From Methanogenium organophilum (GTDB lineage Archaea > Halobacteriota > Methanomicrobia > Methanomicrobiales > Methanomicrobiaceae): a stretch of 64,000 nt of DNA. Shown piece after piece: positions 34,893 through 43,758 of the stretch. The stretch lies in assembly GCF_026684035.1 (NCBI RefSeq), contig NZ_CP113361.1, positions 1,612,001 through 1,676,000 on the forward strand, read 5' to 3'. Position 1 is the stretch's first letter. Each line of letters starts with the position of its first letter. Made by a program: the position numbers and the translations under genes. The notes beneath the pieces were generated by a model, which was not told where the DNA came from, searched no databases, and was given only the letters and a program-made list of their open reading frames with translations.

Positions 34893-36101
34893 ATGGATGA
34901 TTATATGCAGCGGATACGGGACGGTTCACTGAAACTGTACGCCCTTGAAGCAGAACTTCCTCCTGATGAGGCAATATCCGTCCGCCGTTCGTTCATCGAA
35001 GAAGAAACCGGAGTTTCTCTGGATATCCTTGGTGAGTATGCAATCACAACAGAGCGCGTCACAAAGCGCAACTGTGAAAATATGATTGGAGCAGTGCAGG
35101 TTCCGGTCGGTGTGGCAGGCCCCCTGCGGGTGATGGGTGAGTACGCGGACGGAACATATTATCTGCCGCTCGCGACCACCGAGGGGGCACTTATTGCGTC
35201 GGTGAACCGCGGGTGCAGTGCCATCACAAAGGCGGGCGGTGCCGAGGTACGCATCCAGCGCGACGGGATGACGCGGGCACCGGTATTTGCCTGTGACAGT
35301 GTGCCGCACGCGATTGAAGCGGCACGCTGGGTGGAGGAGCATTTCTCTCTCCTTGCTGATGCGGCGGCGGCTACCACATCACATGGCCGTATGGAGCGTA
35401 TCACCACCCATATCGCCGGCACCAGCCTGTATGTGCGCTTTGAGTTCTTCACCGGGGATGCGATGGGCATGAACATGGTCACCATCGGCAGCGAGAAGGC
35501 CGCTGAAATCATTCAGAGAGAGACCGGTGCCCGCCTGATTGCGCTCTCCGGCAACCTCTGCACCGACAAGAAGCCCTCCGCAGCAAATGTGGTGATGGGC
35601 CGGGGGAAGACGGTCGCAGCAGGTATCTTCCTCTCCGATGCGATGGTGAAGGATATATTAAAGACCGATGCGGCTTCACTTGCCGAGGTCAACACACGGA
35701 AGAATCTGGTGGGCTCAGCCCGTGCGGTTTCCCTGGGGTTCAACGCCCACGCAGCAAATGTCATTGCCGCAGTCTTCCTCGCCTGCGGACAGGACCCGGC
35801 GCATGTGGTTGAGGGTAGCAACGCAATTACCACCGTTGACCCGGTGGAAGGCGGCGTCTATGTCGCAGTGACACTTCCCTCACTTCAGGTGGGAACGGTA
35901 GGTGGCGGTTCGGCAATTGAGACCCAGCAGACATGCCTGCAGATGCTTGGTGTCGCAGGCGGGGGAGAGCCGGCAGGGTCCAATGCCAAAGCCTTTGCAG
36001 AGATTATCGCGGCAGGCGTGCTTGCAGGGGAACTATCGCTTCTGGGCGCCCTTGCGGCGGGCCACCTGGCACGGGCGCACAAAAAGCTTGGCCGGGGATA
36101 A
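34893..36101 (+). CDS. hmgA: HMG-CoA reductase (class I)
   Basis: The 402-residue protein begins MDDYMQRIRDGSLKLYALEA; an ATG at 34887 adds two residues and is an equal alternative. Motifs include ENMIGAVQVPVGVAGPL, TTEGALIASVNRGC (catalytic Glu), DKKPSAANV (Lys), GQDPAHVVEGSN (Asp), GTVGGGSA and a terminal LARAHKK (His). The enzyme makes mevalonate from HMG-CoA with NADPH. It takes the product of the operon at 29-32 kb. Confidence 0.95.
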   Translation: MDDYMQRIRDGSLKLYALEAELPPDEAISVRRSFIEEETGVSLDILGEYAITTERVTKRNCENMIGAVQVPVGVAGPLRVMGEYADGTYYLPLATTEGALIASVNRGCSAITKAGGAEVRIQRDGMTRAPVFACDSVPHAIEAARWVEEHFSLLADAAAATTSHGRMERITTHIAGTSLYVRFEFFTGDAMGMNMVTIGSEKAAEIIQRETGARLIALSGNLCTDKKPSAANVVMGRGKTVAAGIFLSDAMVKDILKTDAASLAEVNTRKNLVGSARAVSLGFNAHAANVIAAVFLACGQDPAHVVEGSNAITTVDPVEGGVYVAVTLPSLQVGTVGGGSAIETQQTCLQMLGVAGGGEPAGSNAKAFAEIIAAGVLAGELSLLGALAAGHLARAHKKLGRG

Positions 36102-36190
36102 ACCCGCAATTTCCATTATTTGGTATGGGAATCACGGTGTAATTTTTTTAAAAAATCGTGTACAAAATATCTGTTTTTGCGCATGCTCCT

Positions 36191-36652
36191 TTACGTAAAC
36201 CAGCGCATCATCAGGACGCCATCTTCGCCGTTGCTGTAGTAGCTGTCGACCATGAAGACCTGTGCATATCCGTATCTCTGATAAAAGCGCTGTGCATCGT
36301 GGTTTGAAACACGCACTTCAAGCTGCATTGCCTCTGCGCCAAGGATCATGCATTCAAATTCGATGCGCTGCAGGAGTTTGCCGCCGGCCCCCTGTCTCTG
36401 GGAGGATGGTTTAATCGCAATATTCATGATGTGGCCATAAACAGCATCTCCGGTATCTTCCATTCCGGCGCATACAAAGCCAATGACTTCGTTACCTCTC
36501 TCAGCGACGAAAAAGAGACCGGGGAATAGGTATAGTGCATCCTGGAATGCAGATTCATCCCATGGATCCGGAAACAGTTCGTGTTCGATTGCACAGATGT
36601 CCTGCAGGTCAGCCTGCCGGGCCCGGCGAATATGGATGTCAGTATTCTGCAT
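36191..36652 (-). CDS. rimI: RimI-like N-alpha-acetyltransferase (GNAT)
   Basis: The 153-residue protein has the acetyl-CoA-binding P-loop QRQGAGGKLL and the RimI-like segments DICAIEHELFPDPW and VRVSNHDAQRFYQRYGY. It probably acetylates the N-terminus of proteins. GGAGTA lies about 9 bp before the ATG. Some GNAT relatives act on other amines, so the substrate is inferred from family similarity. Confidence 0.88.
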   Translation of the reverse strand: MQNTDIHIRRARQADLQDICAIEHELFPDPWDESAFQDALYLFPGLFFVAERGNEVIGFVCAGMEDTGDAVYGHIMNIAIKPSSQRQGAGGKLLQRIEFECMILGAEAMQLEVRVSNHDAQRFYQRYGYAQVFMVDSYYSNGEDGVLMMRWFT

Positions 36653-36740
36653 TCAGTCAATACTCCGCTCTTGGATACTGATATTATATCTGAAGTCCAA
36701 TAAATGACGCACCCGAAACCTTCAGGCAGGTATTTTCGTT

Positions 36741-38000
36741 ATGGTCCAGATATTTAGTTTCCGGGCGTTTCGCCCTCCGGCAGAAGAGGCACAGCAGATT
36801 GCCTCTGTTCCGTATGATGTGGTAACCACCGATGAATCACGCGCAGCCCTTGCAGAGAATCCGCAGAGCTTTCTCCAGGTCATCCGTTCGGAAGCCACGC
36901 TTCCCGCAGACATTGACCCTGCGGCGCCGGTTGTTTATGAAACTGCCGCTGCAAATCTCCAAAAAATGATTGATGAAGGTCTTCTCATGCAGGATGCGGA
37001 ACCGGGTATTTACCTCTACCGTGTCAAGCAGGGCGGCAGTATCTACACCGGGTTCGTGGCGAACGTCAGTGTGGACGATTATCGGGACAATAAGATAAAA
37101 CGTCATGAGCATACCCGCTACGACAAAGAAGAGGACCGGACACGTCATATTGACGCAACCAATATGCACACCGGTCTTGTGGTGCTTCTCTACCGTGACC
37201 CCGGCGAGATATTCCCGTATGTCGCTTCTCTTATTCCGGAGGGTGCACCTGATGGTGTCGCAAAGAGTGGTGGTGCGGTTCATGAAGTATTCCGCATCGC
37301 TGATCCCGAGGCGATCACTACCATGCAGGAGATGTTTGCAGGCGTTGATGCCTTCTACATCGCAGATGGACACCACCGCGCGAAATCGTCGGTCAATGTA
37401 GCAGACAAACGCAGTGAGGAAGGGCGGCTTACTCCCGAATCCGAACGGTTTATGGCGGTCATCTTTGCAGAGAACCGGGTGAAGATTCACGGCTACAGCA
37501 GACTGGTGCGGGATCTGGGGGATTATACCCCTGAGAGCTTCATGGCAGAGCTTACAAAGTCCTTTACGGTGAAGCCATACGGTGATATTGACGATACCGT
37601 CTTCTGTATCCCGCCGCTTGTCGAGCCGGCGTCGCCGGTGCATGTGGTGCACATGTACATGGGTGGTGTCTGGTATGAGCTCTCCCGCCCGGTGGATGCC
37701 GGAGCAGATCGCATTGCCTCACTGGATGTTTCCGTCATCCAGAAGACCGTCCTCGAAGGGATGCTGGGCATAACTGACCCCCGTGGTGACCCGCGCCTGC
37801 AGTATCTGGGCGGTGCCCGGCCGCTCTCGGACCTGCAGAATCGTGTGGACTCGGGTGAATTTACCCTTGCATTCTCTATGCAGCCTGTTCGTGTGGATGA
37901 TGTGCTGGGAATTGCAGACGATGGAGGGGTGATGCCGCCGAAGTCGACATGGTTTGAACCAAAACTTCTCAGCGGTCTCGTGCTTCATTCACTCGAATAA
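36741..38000 (+). CDS. DUF1015 family protein
   Basis: The 419-residue protein starts MVQIFSFRAFRPPAEEAQQI; the conserved ASVPYDVVTTDESRAALAENP and the central YIADGHHRAKSSVNVAD are hallmarks of DUF1015. Its function is unknown. The ATG at 36741 diverges from rimI; no operon partner is apparent. Confidence 0.9.
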   Translation: MVQIFSFRAFRPPAEEAQQIASVPYDVVTTDESRAALAENPQSFLQVIRSEATLPADIDPAAPVVYETAAANLQKMIDEGLLMQDAEPGIYLYRVKQGGSIYTGFVANVSVDDYRDNKIKRHEHTRYDKEEDRTRHIDATNMHTGLVVLLYRDPGEIFPYVASLIPEGAPDGVAKSGGAVHEVFRIADPEAITTMQEMFAGVDAFYIADGHHRAKSSVNVADKRSEEGRLTPESERFMAVIFAENRVKIHGYSRLVRDLGDYTPESFMAELTKSFTVKPYGDIDDTVFCIPPLVEPASPVHVVHMYMGGVWYELSRPVDAGADRIASLDVSVIQKTVLEGMLGITDPRGDPRLQYLGGARPLSDLQNRVDSGEFTLAFSMQPVRVDDVLGIADDGGVMPPKSTWFEPKLLSGLVLHSLE

Positions 38001-38140
38001 TCCTTTATTTTAAATATTTTCTGCGAATGGTTAGGATACCTTAAATACCGGTCTAATACGAAAAGATATTCAAATACCGGGCGTTATATCAATCTTTATT
38101 ATCCGGTATTGCAAAACAATCAGTAAGGAAGGCTTTCTGT

Positions 38141-38707
38141 ATGACTAAATACGGGGGGGGGCTTCTCCTGCTACCTGGGGTTCCGGCATTTTGCTATGGT
38201 TGTATAGCAGGGGAATTGATATTTTCAGGGGGGCATTCCCAGACATTTGGTTCGGAAATACCCACGGAGCGAAGCAAAGGGATGGCTCTTGATGAAGTGC
38301 CGGCTGAAGATGCTCTCATCCGGTATGAGGAGATAATCTCAGGGAAGAATCAGCTTGTTTTTGCCGTTCGGGAAATGCCGATGACCGCAGGCGGGCGTGC
38401 ATCGTCTTATACCTTCTTTGCACGGCCGGAAAATGAAGTCCGGAGAGTGTTCCTTAATCAGAGCGGGCGGGCCCGGAGTGAGTATGAATGGGAAACGGGT
38501 GTTGGTTTCATCCACGGCCATGCGGCGGATGTTCACTCTTCCGATGATATCTTCGGCCTCCATGAAGAGAAACTCTCAGGGTATTTCATAACAGAGGGGG
38601 CAGAGGCAGACACCTTCCTCAGCACCGACATCTGTGGGGCTTCGATCCATAGGCCGGATCTCTTTGCGTCATTTTGGTTTAATGAATATACAGGGGAGTG
38701 GATGTAA
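38141..38707 (+). CDS. Unknown protein at the head of the pilin-like operon, with nine-G tract
   Basis: The 188-residue product starts at 38141 with GGAAGG 8 bp upstream. Codons 5-7 are a run of nine G (38153-38161), so a one-base slip would destroy the frame. A hydrophobic stretch (LLLLPGVPAFCYGCIAGELI) follows. An alternative start at 38282 gives 141 residues (MALDEVPAED). The C-terminal domain is soluble and unrecognised. The stop overlaps the GTG of the first pilin-like gene. Confidence 0.6.
   Translation: MTKYGGGLLLLPGVPAFCYGCIAGELIFSGGHSQTFGSEIPTERSKGMALDEVPAEDALIRYEEIISGKNQLVFAVREMPMTAGGRASSYTFFARPENEVRRVFLNQSGRARSEYEWETGVGFIHGHAADVHSSDDIFGLHEEKLSGYFITEGAEADTFLSTDICGASIHRPDLFASFWFNEYTGEWM
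38153..38161 (+). repeat. Homopolymer of nine G near the start of a gene
   Basis: The tract lies in codons 5-7 of the 38141 gene, directly after TAC. Removing or adding one G leads to early stop codons in the downstream frame. It might mediate phase variation or be a sequencing or assembly error. Confidence 0.7.
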
Positions 38708-39795
38708 TAAGACGAATAGCAGATGAGGATGCGATCCTCTCGATTGATTTTCTGGCAGGGTTTACGATCTTTATTCTAGCACTTATTATGGTCATATCGC
38801 TTGTTCCGGGGGTTCTTGCAGGGATTCAGAGTGAGAATATCGACTATGATGCAGTTGCCTACCGGACATCAGTGATCCTGGTGGAAGATCCGGGAGCACC
38901 GGATAATCCGTCATGGGGTCTGATGTCTCCCTATGATATGCAACACAAAGATGAGATCCAGCGCCTTGGTCTTGCGGTGTCCAAGGAAACTCCCAATATT
39001 CTCTCCCGGGAAAAAGTAGACAAATTCTTTAATCTCGATCCTGATTCGGATTTTGTCTTTTATGCAGAGGATTATCGTGATAAGGTCATCTTTGGTGACT
39101 TCACGTATCTCTATAATATCTCCCTTGCGACCGGGGGTGATGTATACTACGCAGGTGGCGGAGATCCGGTGCCTACCTTCCAGTACGGGTACATGCGGCG
39201 TCTTGTCAAGGTGAAGGAACCTTCTGCAGCGGATATTTGTTTCAATAACTATTCCCAGTATACGGGGGACCTCGCGGCGAGCGAAAACAGCACTTCTGAG
39301 GAATTTGTGGTGCATATCCCGTACGGTACCCTTATCAACCGAACGGTGAATCCTGCATACCGCATTGACCCTCAGTCTGAGCAGCTCTCAGTCACTCTGG
39401 AAAATATGTGGTCTCACCTGAATGAAACAGACATAGAATGGATGAATTTTGAGGATATGGGACTTTATATTGGTGGAAGCAGTGATCCCATTCCGGGTTT
39501 ATATCCATGGGCAAATAGCACCTATTCGCTAACGTTAAATGGGAATCCACGTCGTGCAACAGGAGTATCATCTGCAGTCGACAACAGTTCGGTGATTACA
39601 CTGGAGCTCTATCCGCCACTCCCGTTCTCGAAAGATATCACCACAGATCTAAATGTAAACTTCAATTTCTCCTATAAGTTCAAAGACAGCAACGTGACGC
39701 ACCAGTATCTGAGCGGCATGCACCAGTATGACTATACTGCAAATGTGACACAACCTGATCTTGTTGACGGTGTGATGGAGGTTGCGATATGGTGA
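38698..39795 (+). CDS. Pilin-like membrane-anchored protein 1
   Basis: The 365-residue protein starts with GTG. It has a short N-terminal segment RRIADEDAILSIDFLAG and a long hydrophobic helix (FTIFILALIMVISLVPGVL), the arrangement of archaeal prepilin-like N-termini. A large external domain follows with several N-x-S/T sites, such as NNYSQ and ENST. It overlaps its neighbours on both sides. It is probably a surface-exposed pseudopilin. Confidence 0.7.
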   Translation: MDVIRRIADEDAILSIDFLAGFTIFILALIMVISLVPGVLAGIQSENIDYDAVAYRTSVILVEDPGAPDNPSWGLMSPYDMQHKDEIQRLGLAVSKETPNILSREKVDKFFNLDPDSDFVFYAEDYRDKVIFGDFTYLYNISLATGGDVYYAGGGDPVPTFQYGYMRRLVKVKEPSAADICFNNYSQYTGDLAASENSTSEEFVVHIPYGTLINRTVNPAYRIDPQSEQLSVTLENMWSHLNETDIEWMNFEDMGLYIGGSSDPIPGLYPWANSTYSLTLNGNPRRATGVSSAVDNSSVITLELYPPLPFSKDITTDLNVNFNFSYKFKDSNVTHQYLSGMHQYDYTANVTQPDLVDGVMEVAIW

Positions 39796-40358
39796 TGAAT
39801 GACGAGGGGCAGCTCTACACGATTGAAGGCATCACCGCAGGGGTGATCATGCTTGTGACAGCGTTTACCATATTCAATACCGGGATTGTCTACACACCGG
39901 GGGATGCACATATCACGGATATGCAGATCCAGCAGCTGGGATATGACGCCCTGCAGATGATGGATACGCCGGCGGATTCATCTCCGCTTTCAGTAAGTCC
40001 GCTTGCATCGATGGTTTTGAATAAACATAAAGGGATGTCCGATACCGAATTTAACAGTGCATTTTCTGAATATCTGAAAGCAGAAACGGGCACAACCGAT
40101 ATTGTTAACAGTCTTGAATTTAATGCAACGGTCTACAACAGGGTGAAAGGAAATACCGTGAATCCTGAGGATGATTATATCCATTCCTATCACTTCAGCA
40201 ACTCTGCTCAGTATGAAGAAAGCCAGTTGACCCGCGAACCTGCCATCAGTGTCACCAGATATGTATGGTTACCTTCCAGTCCGGGTGGATATGGGGCGGA
40301 TGAATACGACGGCGGTGAACAATTGGTTCTTCTGGAGGTGCTCATATGGAGACGCTGA
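39789..40358 (+). CDS. Pilin-like membrane-anchored protein 2
   Basis: The 189-residue protein starts MVMNDEGQLYTIEGITAG; the DEGQLYTIEG element precedes a hydrophobic helix (VIMLVTAFTIFNTGIV) as in prepilin-like or DUF7288-type proteins of archaea. The external part is about 150 residues. The start overlaps the stop of the first pilin-like gene and its end overlaps the next gene. Confidence 0.7.
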   Translation: MVMNDEGQLYTIEGITAGVIMLVTAFTIFNTGIVYTPGDAHITDMQIQQLGYDALQMMDTPADSSPLSVSPLASMVLNKHKGMSDTEFNSAFSEYLKAETGTTDIVNSLEFNATVYNRVKGNTVNPEDDYIHSYHFSNSAQYEESQLTREPAISVTRYVWLPSSPGGYGADEYDGGEQLVLLEVLIWRR

Positions 40359-40780
40359 ACGATGAAGGACAGTGGATCGTGATGATGGGTTTTCTCGTTG
40401 CAATCGGCATGTTTGTGCTGGCAATAATTGTCAGTCAGGCACCGCTTGTCGGCCAGACAACCGCTGAGTCGGTGATGGAGTTCCCGAAAAATGAAATACA
40501 GGATATCCGGGGAAAACTGGTTTCAATGGGGAGTACACTGCCGGGAGATCCAAATCCGAATATCCTTCAGAATCGCTTCCGTGGTGATATTGCACTGCTG
40601 TCAATGTCACGCAACAATGCGATTACAAACTATTCTATTGACGGATCATACTGGGTGGAAAATGGAACGTACAGTGATATCTTCTACAATTATCATCAGA
40701 TTGATATCCATTACAACAATGGTGTCACTGAATACAGTGAATCCCTGCTGCTGCCGCAGTGGGATCCGAAGGGGGTGTGA
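40346..40780 (+). CDS. Pilin-like membrane-anchored protein 3
   Basis: The 144-residue protein begins METLNDEGQWIVMMGFLVAI. NDEG is followed by one long TM helix (FLVAIGMFVLAIIVSQAPLV) and an external domain. It overlaps the previous gene by 13 bp and lies 6 bp before the next. The series of DEG/DDG-hydrophobic N-termini in this operon strongly suggests a common sorting or processing enzyme. Confidence 0.7.
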   Translation: METLNDEGQWIVMMGFLVAIGMFVLAIIVSQAPLVGQTTAESVMEFPKNEIQDIRGKLVSMGSTLPGDPNPNILQNRFRGDIALLSMSRNNAITNYSIDGSYWVENGTYSDIFYNYHQIDIHYNNGVTEYSESLLLPQWDPKGV

Positions 40781-40786
40781 GAATAT

Positions 40787-41230
40787 ATGAGGGGAATATG
40801 CAGAAATCTGGACGATGACGGCGTCTCAATGATGACAGAATATCTGTCAATCACCTTGCTTCTGGTGTTCATGTTTGTCGTCATGATGTTTGTGGTGAAC
40901 GCCGGTCTGATTGAAGGACCGTCTGACACGCTGAAATATCACTCGTACGTTGATATTGGAAACGGAGTGAGTGTTCGTATGGTTGACCTGTATGCCATCG
41001 CACCAAACGACGGAACCATCCGGACACAGTTTGACCTGCCCGATAATGTAGCGGGAGAGGAATATGAGGTTTTCCTGAAGGGTAGCGAGGAGAGCCAGTT
41101 TATCAGAGTTACCGACGGGTCTGTTTTGGCTGAGATAGCCATATCGGGTATCGGTGCCACCAGAGGGGTCACCGGACAAACCACCGGCGGGGGGTATAAT
41201 ATAATCTCCTATGACTCTGCAGGGGTGTGA
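40787..41230 (+). CDS. Pilin-like membrane-anchored protein 4
   Basis: The 147-residue protein begins MRGICRNLDDDGVSMMTEYL. DDDG precedes a long hydrophobic helix (ITLLLVFMFVVMMFVVNAGL). The external domain contains many beta-prone segments. It resembles archaeal minor-pilin or DUF7266-like proteins. It lies between overlapping neighbours. Confidence 0.7.
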   Translation: MRGICRNLDDDGVSMMTEYLSITLLLVFMFVVMMFVVNAGLIEGPSDTLKYHSYVDIGNGVSVRMVDLYAIAPNDGTIRTQFDLPDNVAGEEYEVFLKGSEESQFIRVTDGSVLAEIAISGIGATRGVTGQTTGGGYNIISYDSAGV

Positions 41231-41235
41231 TTTCA

Positions 41236-42036
41236 ATGAAGATAAAAATAATAGAAGATGAATCAGGGGTATCTGAAGCCATTGGGTTTATTCTGGTATT
41301 TACGATTGTCATTCTCGGAATTTCAATTGTGACGCTGTATGGATACCCGGCGCTTGCGGATGCAAGAATCAGTTCGGATGAAAAGATTATGGAGCAGAAT
41401 ATGATCGTCCTGCAAAATGACATCAAGATTCTGACCAGAAGCAATGTGCCGTACCGTGATACAACCATCGGGGTCTCGGGTGGCAGTATATTTGTAACCA
41501 ACTCGAGTCAGGCAAATGCTGAGGGTGGTGAGCATTTTAACATCACATACTATGTGGATGACACGTTTACCAATATCACGACGTACTACCCCGGATCGAT
41601 GGAATTTGTCTCTGATGAAGGGACTGCGGTAATCTCAGTTGCCAATGGGGCGGTCGTCAAACGCCAGCAGGACCTGGGTGGTTCTGTCATGGTATCCGAT
41701 CCCCGCTGGTTTTATGATGAGACTGAGGGGACGCTTGTCATCTTTATGACATCCCTGAACTCGACACAACCGATGGCTCTGGGCGGCATCGGGACTATCC
41801 AGATGGCGATGCTCACGCCTCCTGTGATCCATGACTATAGCTACAGTATACAACGCCCGGTAATTATTGAGTATTTCCCTGATCCCGATGATGATTATTC
41901 CCGTGCCTGGGAGACATATTTCACTGGCCCATACATTGTTGCGAGTGGTTTCACACCGGTTCCGCCAAATGCCTACAGGCTTGATGTTGACCGTTTAGTC
42001 ATAAAAGAATATACCGTTGATATCCTGGGAATCTAA
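41236..42036 (+). CDS. Pilin-like membrane-anchored protein 5
   Basis: The start at 41236 is chosen because GGGGTG lies 8 bp upstream; a GTG at 41227 is also open. The 266-residue protein has the N-terminus EDESGVSEAIGFILVFTIVI, very close to the GVSxxIG-type prepilin N-termini of archaea (DUF7289-like). The external domain is large and ends IKEYTVDILGI. It is the last gene of the operon. Confidence 0.75.
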   Translation: MKIKIIEDESGVSEAIGFILVFTIVILGISIVTLYGYPALADARISSDEKIMEQNMIVLQNDIKILTRSNVPYRDTTIGVSGGSIFVTNSSQANAEGGEHFNITYYVDDTFTNITTYYPGSMEFVSDEGTAVISVANGAVVKRQQDLGGSVMVSDPRWFYDETEGTLVIFMTSLNSTQPMALGGIGTIQMAMLTPPVIHDYSYSIQRPVIIEYFPDPDDDYSRAWETYFTGPYIVASGFTPVPPNAYRLDVDRLVIKEYTVDILGI

Positions 42037-42089
42037 TCCGATTTCTTCTTTTTTGCAAAATTATTATTAACAATCTTCCAGCCGTGGCT

Positions 42090-42202
42090 GAACGCCTGTC
42101 AACAGGACCTGATGACCGGACCTTCACAATTATGATGGAAATCCCGGAGATAAAAGAATATGCGATTGAAATCCTGCGGGATTCAATCCTGAATTATTAT
42201 GT
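42090..42202 (+). pseudogene. Possible relic of the C-terminus of a pilin-like gene
   Basis: A plus-strand frame reads MEIPEIKEYAIEILRDSI (around 42132-42188). IKEYAIEIL resembles IKEYTVDIL at the C-terminus of pilin-like protein 5, and the underlying DNA is also similar. It is short and has no clear ribosome site, so I treat it as a duplicated fragment rather than an active gene. Confidence 0.3.
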
Positions 42203-42574
42203 TCAGAGATATTTGTTGCGCTGCAGCCACTCACGCTGTGGCCGGGTGTAGCGATAGATGATGTCGCACTTTTCGTCCTGGAATGACCACGGTACAACGA
42301 TTAACACATCCCCCTCGCGAATCCAGACACGCTTTTTGATCTTCCCTTTAATACGGCCTGTACGTGTCACCCCGTCAAAGCAGCGTACCCTGATATGGTT
42401 TGCACCGAGCATGAGATCTGCTTCTGCAAACATCTCCCGGTTTCTTTTATTGGGCAGTTTCACCCGTACGATTGCAGGTGGTTCGGCCTGCCCGCTTTTT
42501 TTTCTGTTTTGGTTTGCCAGAAGACTCACTCCTTTTATATTTATATGCTCTCTTCTGATAAAAAGGTCATCCAT
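42203..42574 (-). CDS. Translation initiation factor aIF1A
   Basis: The conserved core is present: ADLMLGANHIRVRCFDG, TGRIKGKIKKRVWIREGD and VPWSFQDEKCDIIYRY, matching the OB-fold of aIF1A. The frame opens at ATG 42574, but AAAGGAGTGAG and an AT-rich promoter-like stretch lie within it. Translation may therefore start near LANQNRKKSG, possibly from a non-ATG codon (GTG or CTG near 42530). The factor binds the small ribosomal subunit during initiation. Confidence 0.92.
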   Translation of the reverse strand: MDDLFIRREHINIKGVSLLANQNRKKSGQAEPPAIVRVKLPNKRNREMFAEADLMLGANHIRVRCFDGVTRTGRIKGKIKKRVWIREGDVLIVVPWSFQDEKCDIIYRYTRPQREWLQRNKYL

Positions 42575-42715
42575 ACCTGTGATTTAAAAATAATATCTGA
42601 TATCTGGCTTTTTTTCCGAAATTGGTGGTCATATTTCATTCAGTCTCATATACTTATTTTTTCGGGGATGGTTGGAATATTCTTCTCCTGATTGATTATT
42701 TCGGTCCGTCTTCGG

Positions 42716-43378
42716 TCAGGAATGGCTCCACCCCTCATTACCTATCAGGGGGACAAACCGGACAGCACCATGGTGAGAGACCGTCAGCGAATCCCCCTTT
42801 TTGTGGATACAGGTCAGTACCTGCACATCCATGTCTCCGACAGGAATTGCCATTCTTCCGCCATCAGCCAAAAGAGCTGTCAGTGAGGGGGGAACATCCG
42901 GTGCTGCAGCAGTGATGATTATCCCATCAAATGGTCCTTCCACTTCCGGCAGTGCGGTACCGTTCCCGGTGATGATGGTGACATTCTTCACATCTGCTTT
43001 TTTCAGATTTTCTTCTGCGAGATCTGAAAGTTCGGGAATTCGTTCCACTGCGGTGACTTTGCACCCGATCTCTGCGAGTATTGCTGCCTGGTACCCGGAT
43101 CCTGCCCCCACTTCAAGAACTCTGTCTCCGGGTTTTGGTTCAATCAGCGCTGTCATAAGTCCCACGATATATGGCTGGGAAATCGTTGCCCCATGTCCTA
43201 TGGGAAGTGGACAGTCGTCATACGCGTCGTCCTGAAGGTTTTCAGGGACAAAAAGGTGACGGGGTACCCGACGCATGGCGTCAAGCACAAGGGGATCTGA
43301 AACACCCCGCATCCCTATCTGTCTTTCAACCATCTGTTTGCGCTGGGCCGTATACCATATGTTTTCTCCCATCTGCAT
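42716..43378 (-). CDS. pcm: Protein-L-isoaspartate O-methyltransferase
   Basis: The 220-residue protein has SAM-binding motif VLEVGAGSGYQAAILAE, the N-terminal RVPRHLFVPENL and PLPIGHGATISQPYIVG, all diagnostic of Pcm. It repairs isoaspartyl residues in damaged proteins. A strong ribosome site (GGAGGAG) lies 5 bp before the ATG and a perfect palindrome lies just upstream. Confidence 0.94.
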   Translation of the reverse strand: MQMGENIWYTAQRKQMVERQIGMRGVSDPLVLDAMRRVPRHLFVPENLQDDAYDDCPLPIGHGATISQPYIVGLMTALIEPKPGDRVLEVGAGSGYQAAILAEIGCKVTAVERIPELSDLAEENLKKADVKNVTIITGNGTALPEVEGPFDGIIITAAAPDVPPSLTALLADGGRMAIPVGDMDVQVLTCIHKKGDSLTVSHHGAVRFVPLIGNEGWSHS

Positions 43379-43758
43379 GTCTCCTCCTCTATATGCCGAT
43401 TCGGCATCTCAGTGTCCTCTGCGGATATGGCGTGTTCTTCTCCATCGGGTTCTCTTTTGCAGACTCCACCCTGATATGCCCTAACATTCTGCACCTACTC
43501 TTCTTTTGACGGATGCAGGCAGAACCGGCCCCCTGAAAGACCATACTTCTTTGCAACGTCATAATTTGGGCAGTTGCAACCCTTACTCCCCTGTCATCAT
43601 ATTTAAATGTTGAATGCCACAGGTTCTCGTATTTCTGGTCCATCATATGGGCTATCTGCCATCCTCACGAGACGCGGCACACGGGTAAAAATGCCCTTAC
43701 CCGAATTCTCATTGCGTGCATTCGCCGGATGGACAAGGGAAATGGGATGGAGGGGTAA
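43379..43758. other. Gap holding the pcm promoter
   Basis: Apart from the ribosome site and palindrome next to pcm, no gene is seen. Open frames such as 43389-43646 have no family features. Confidence 0.45.
43393..43407 (-). promoter_or_regulatory. Perfect palindrome upstream of pcm
   Basis: ATGCCGA-T-TCGGCAT, with 7-bp arms and a one-base centre, lies 15-29 bp before the pcm ATG and directly next to its ribosome-binding site. It may be an operator or a 5'-leader hairpin. Confidence 0.45.

Noticed and set aside
43389-43646. 85-codon frame upstream of pcm
   Set aside because: It overlaps the pcm promoter and palindrome and has no recognisable features.
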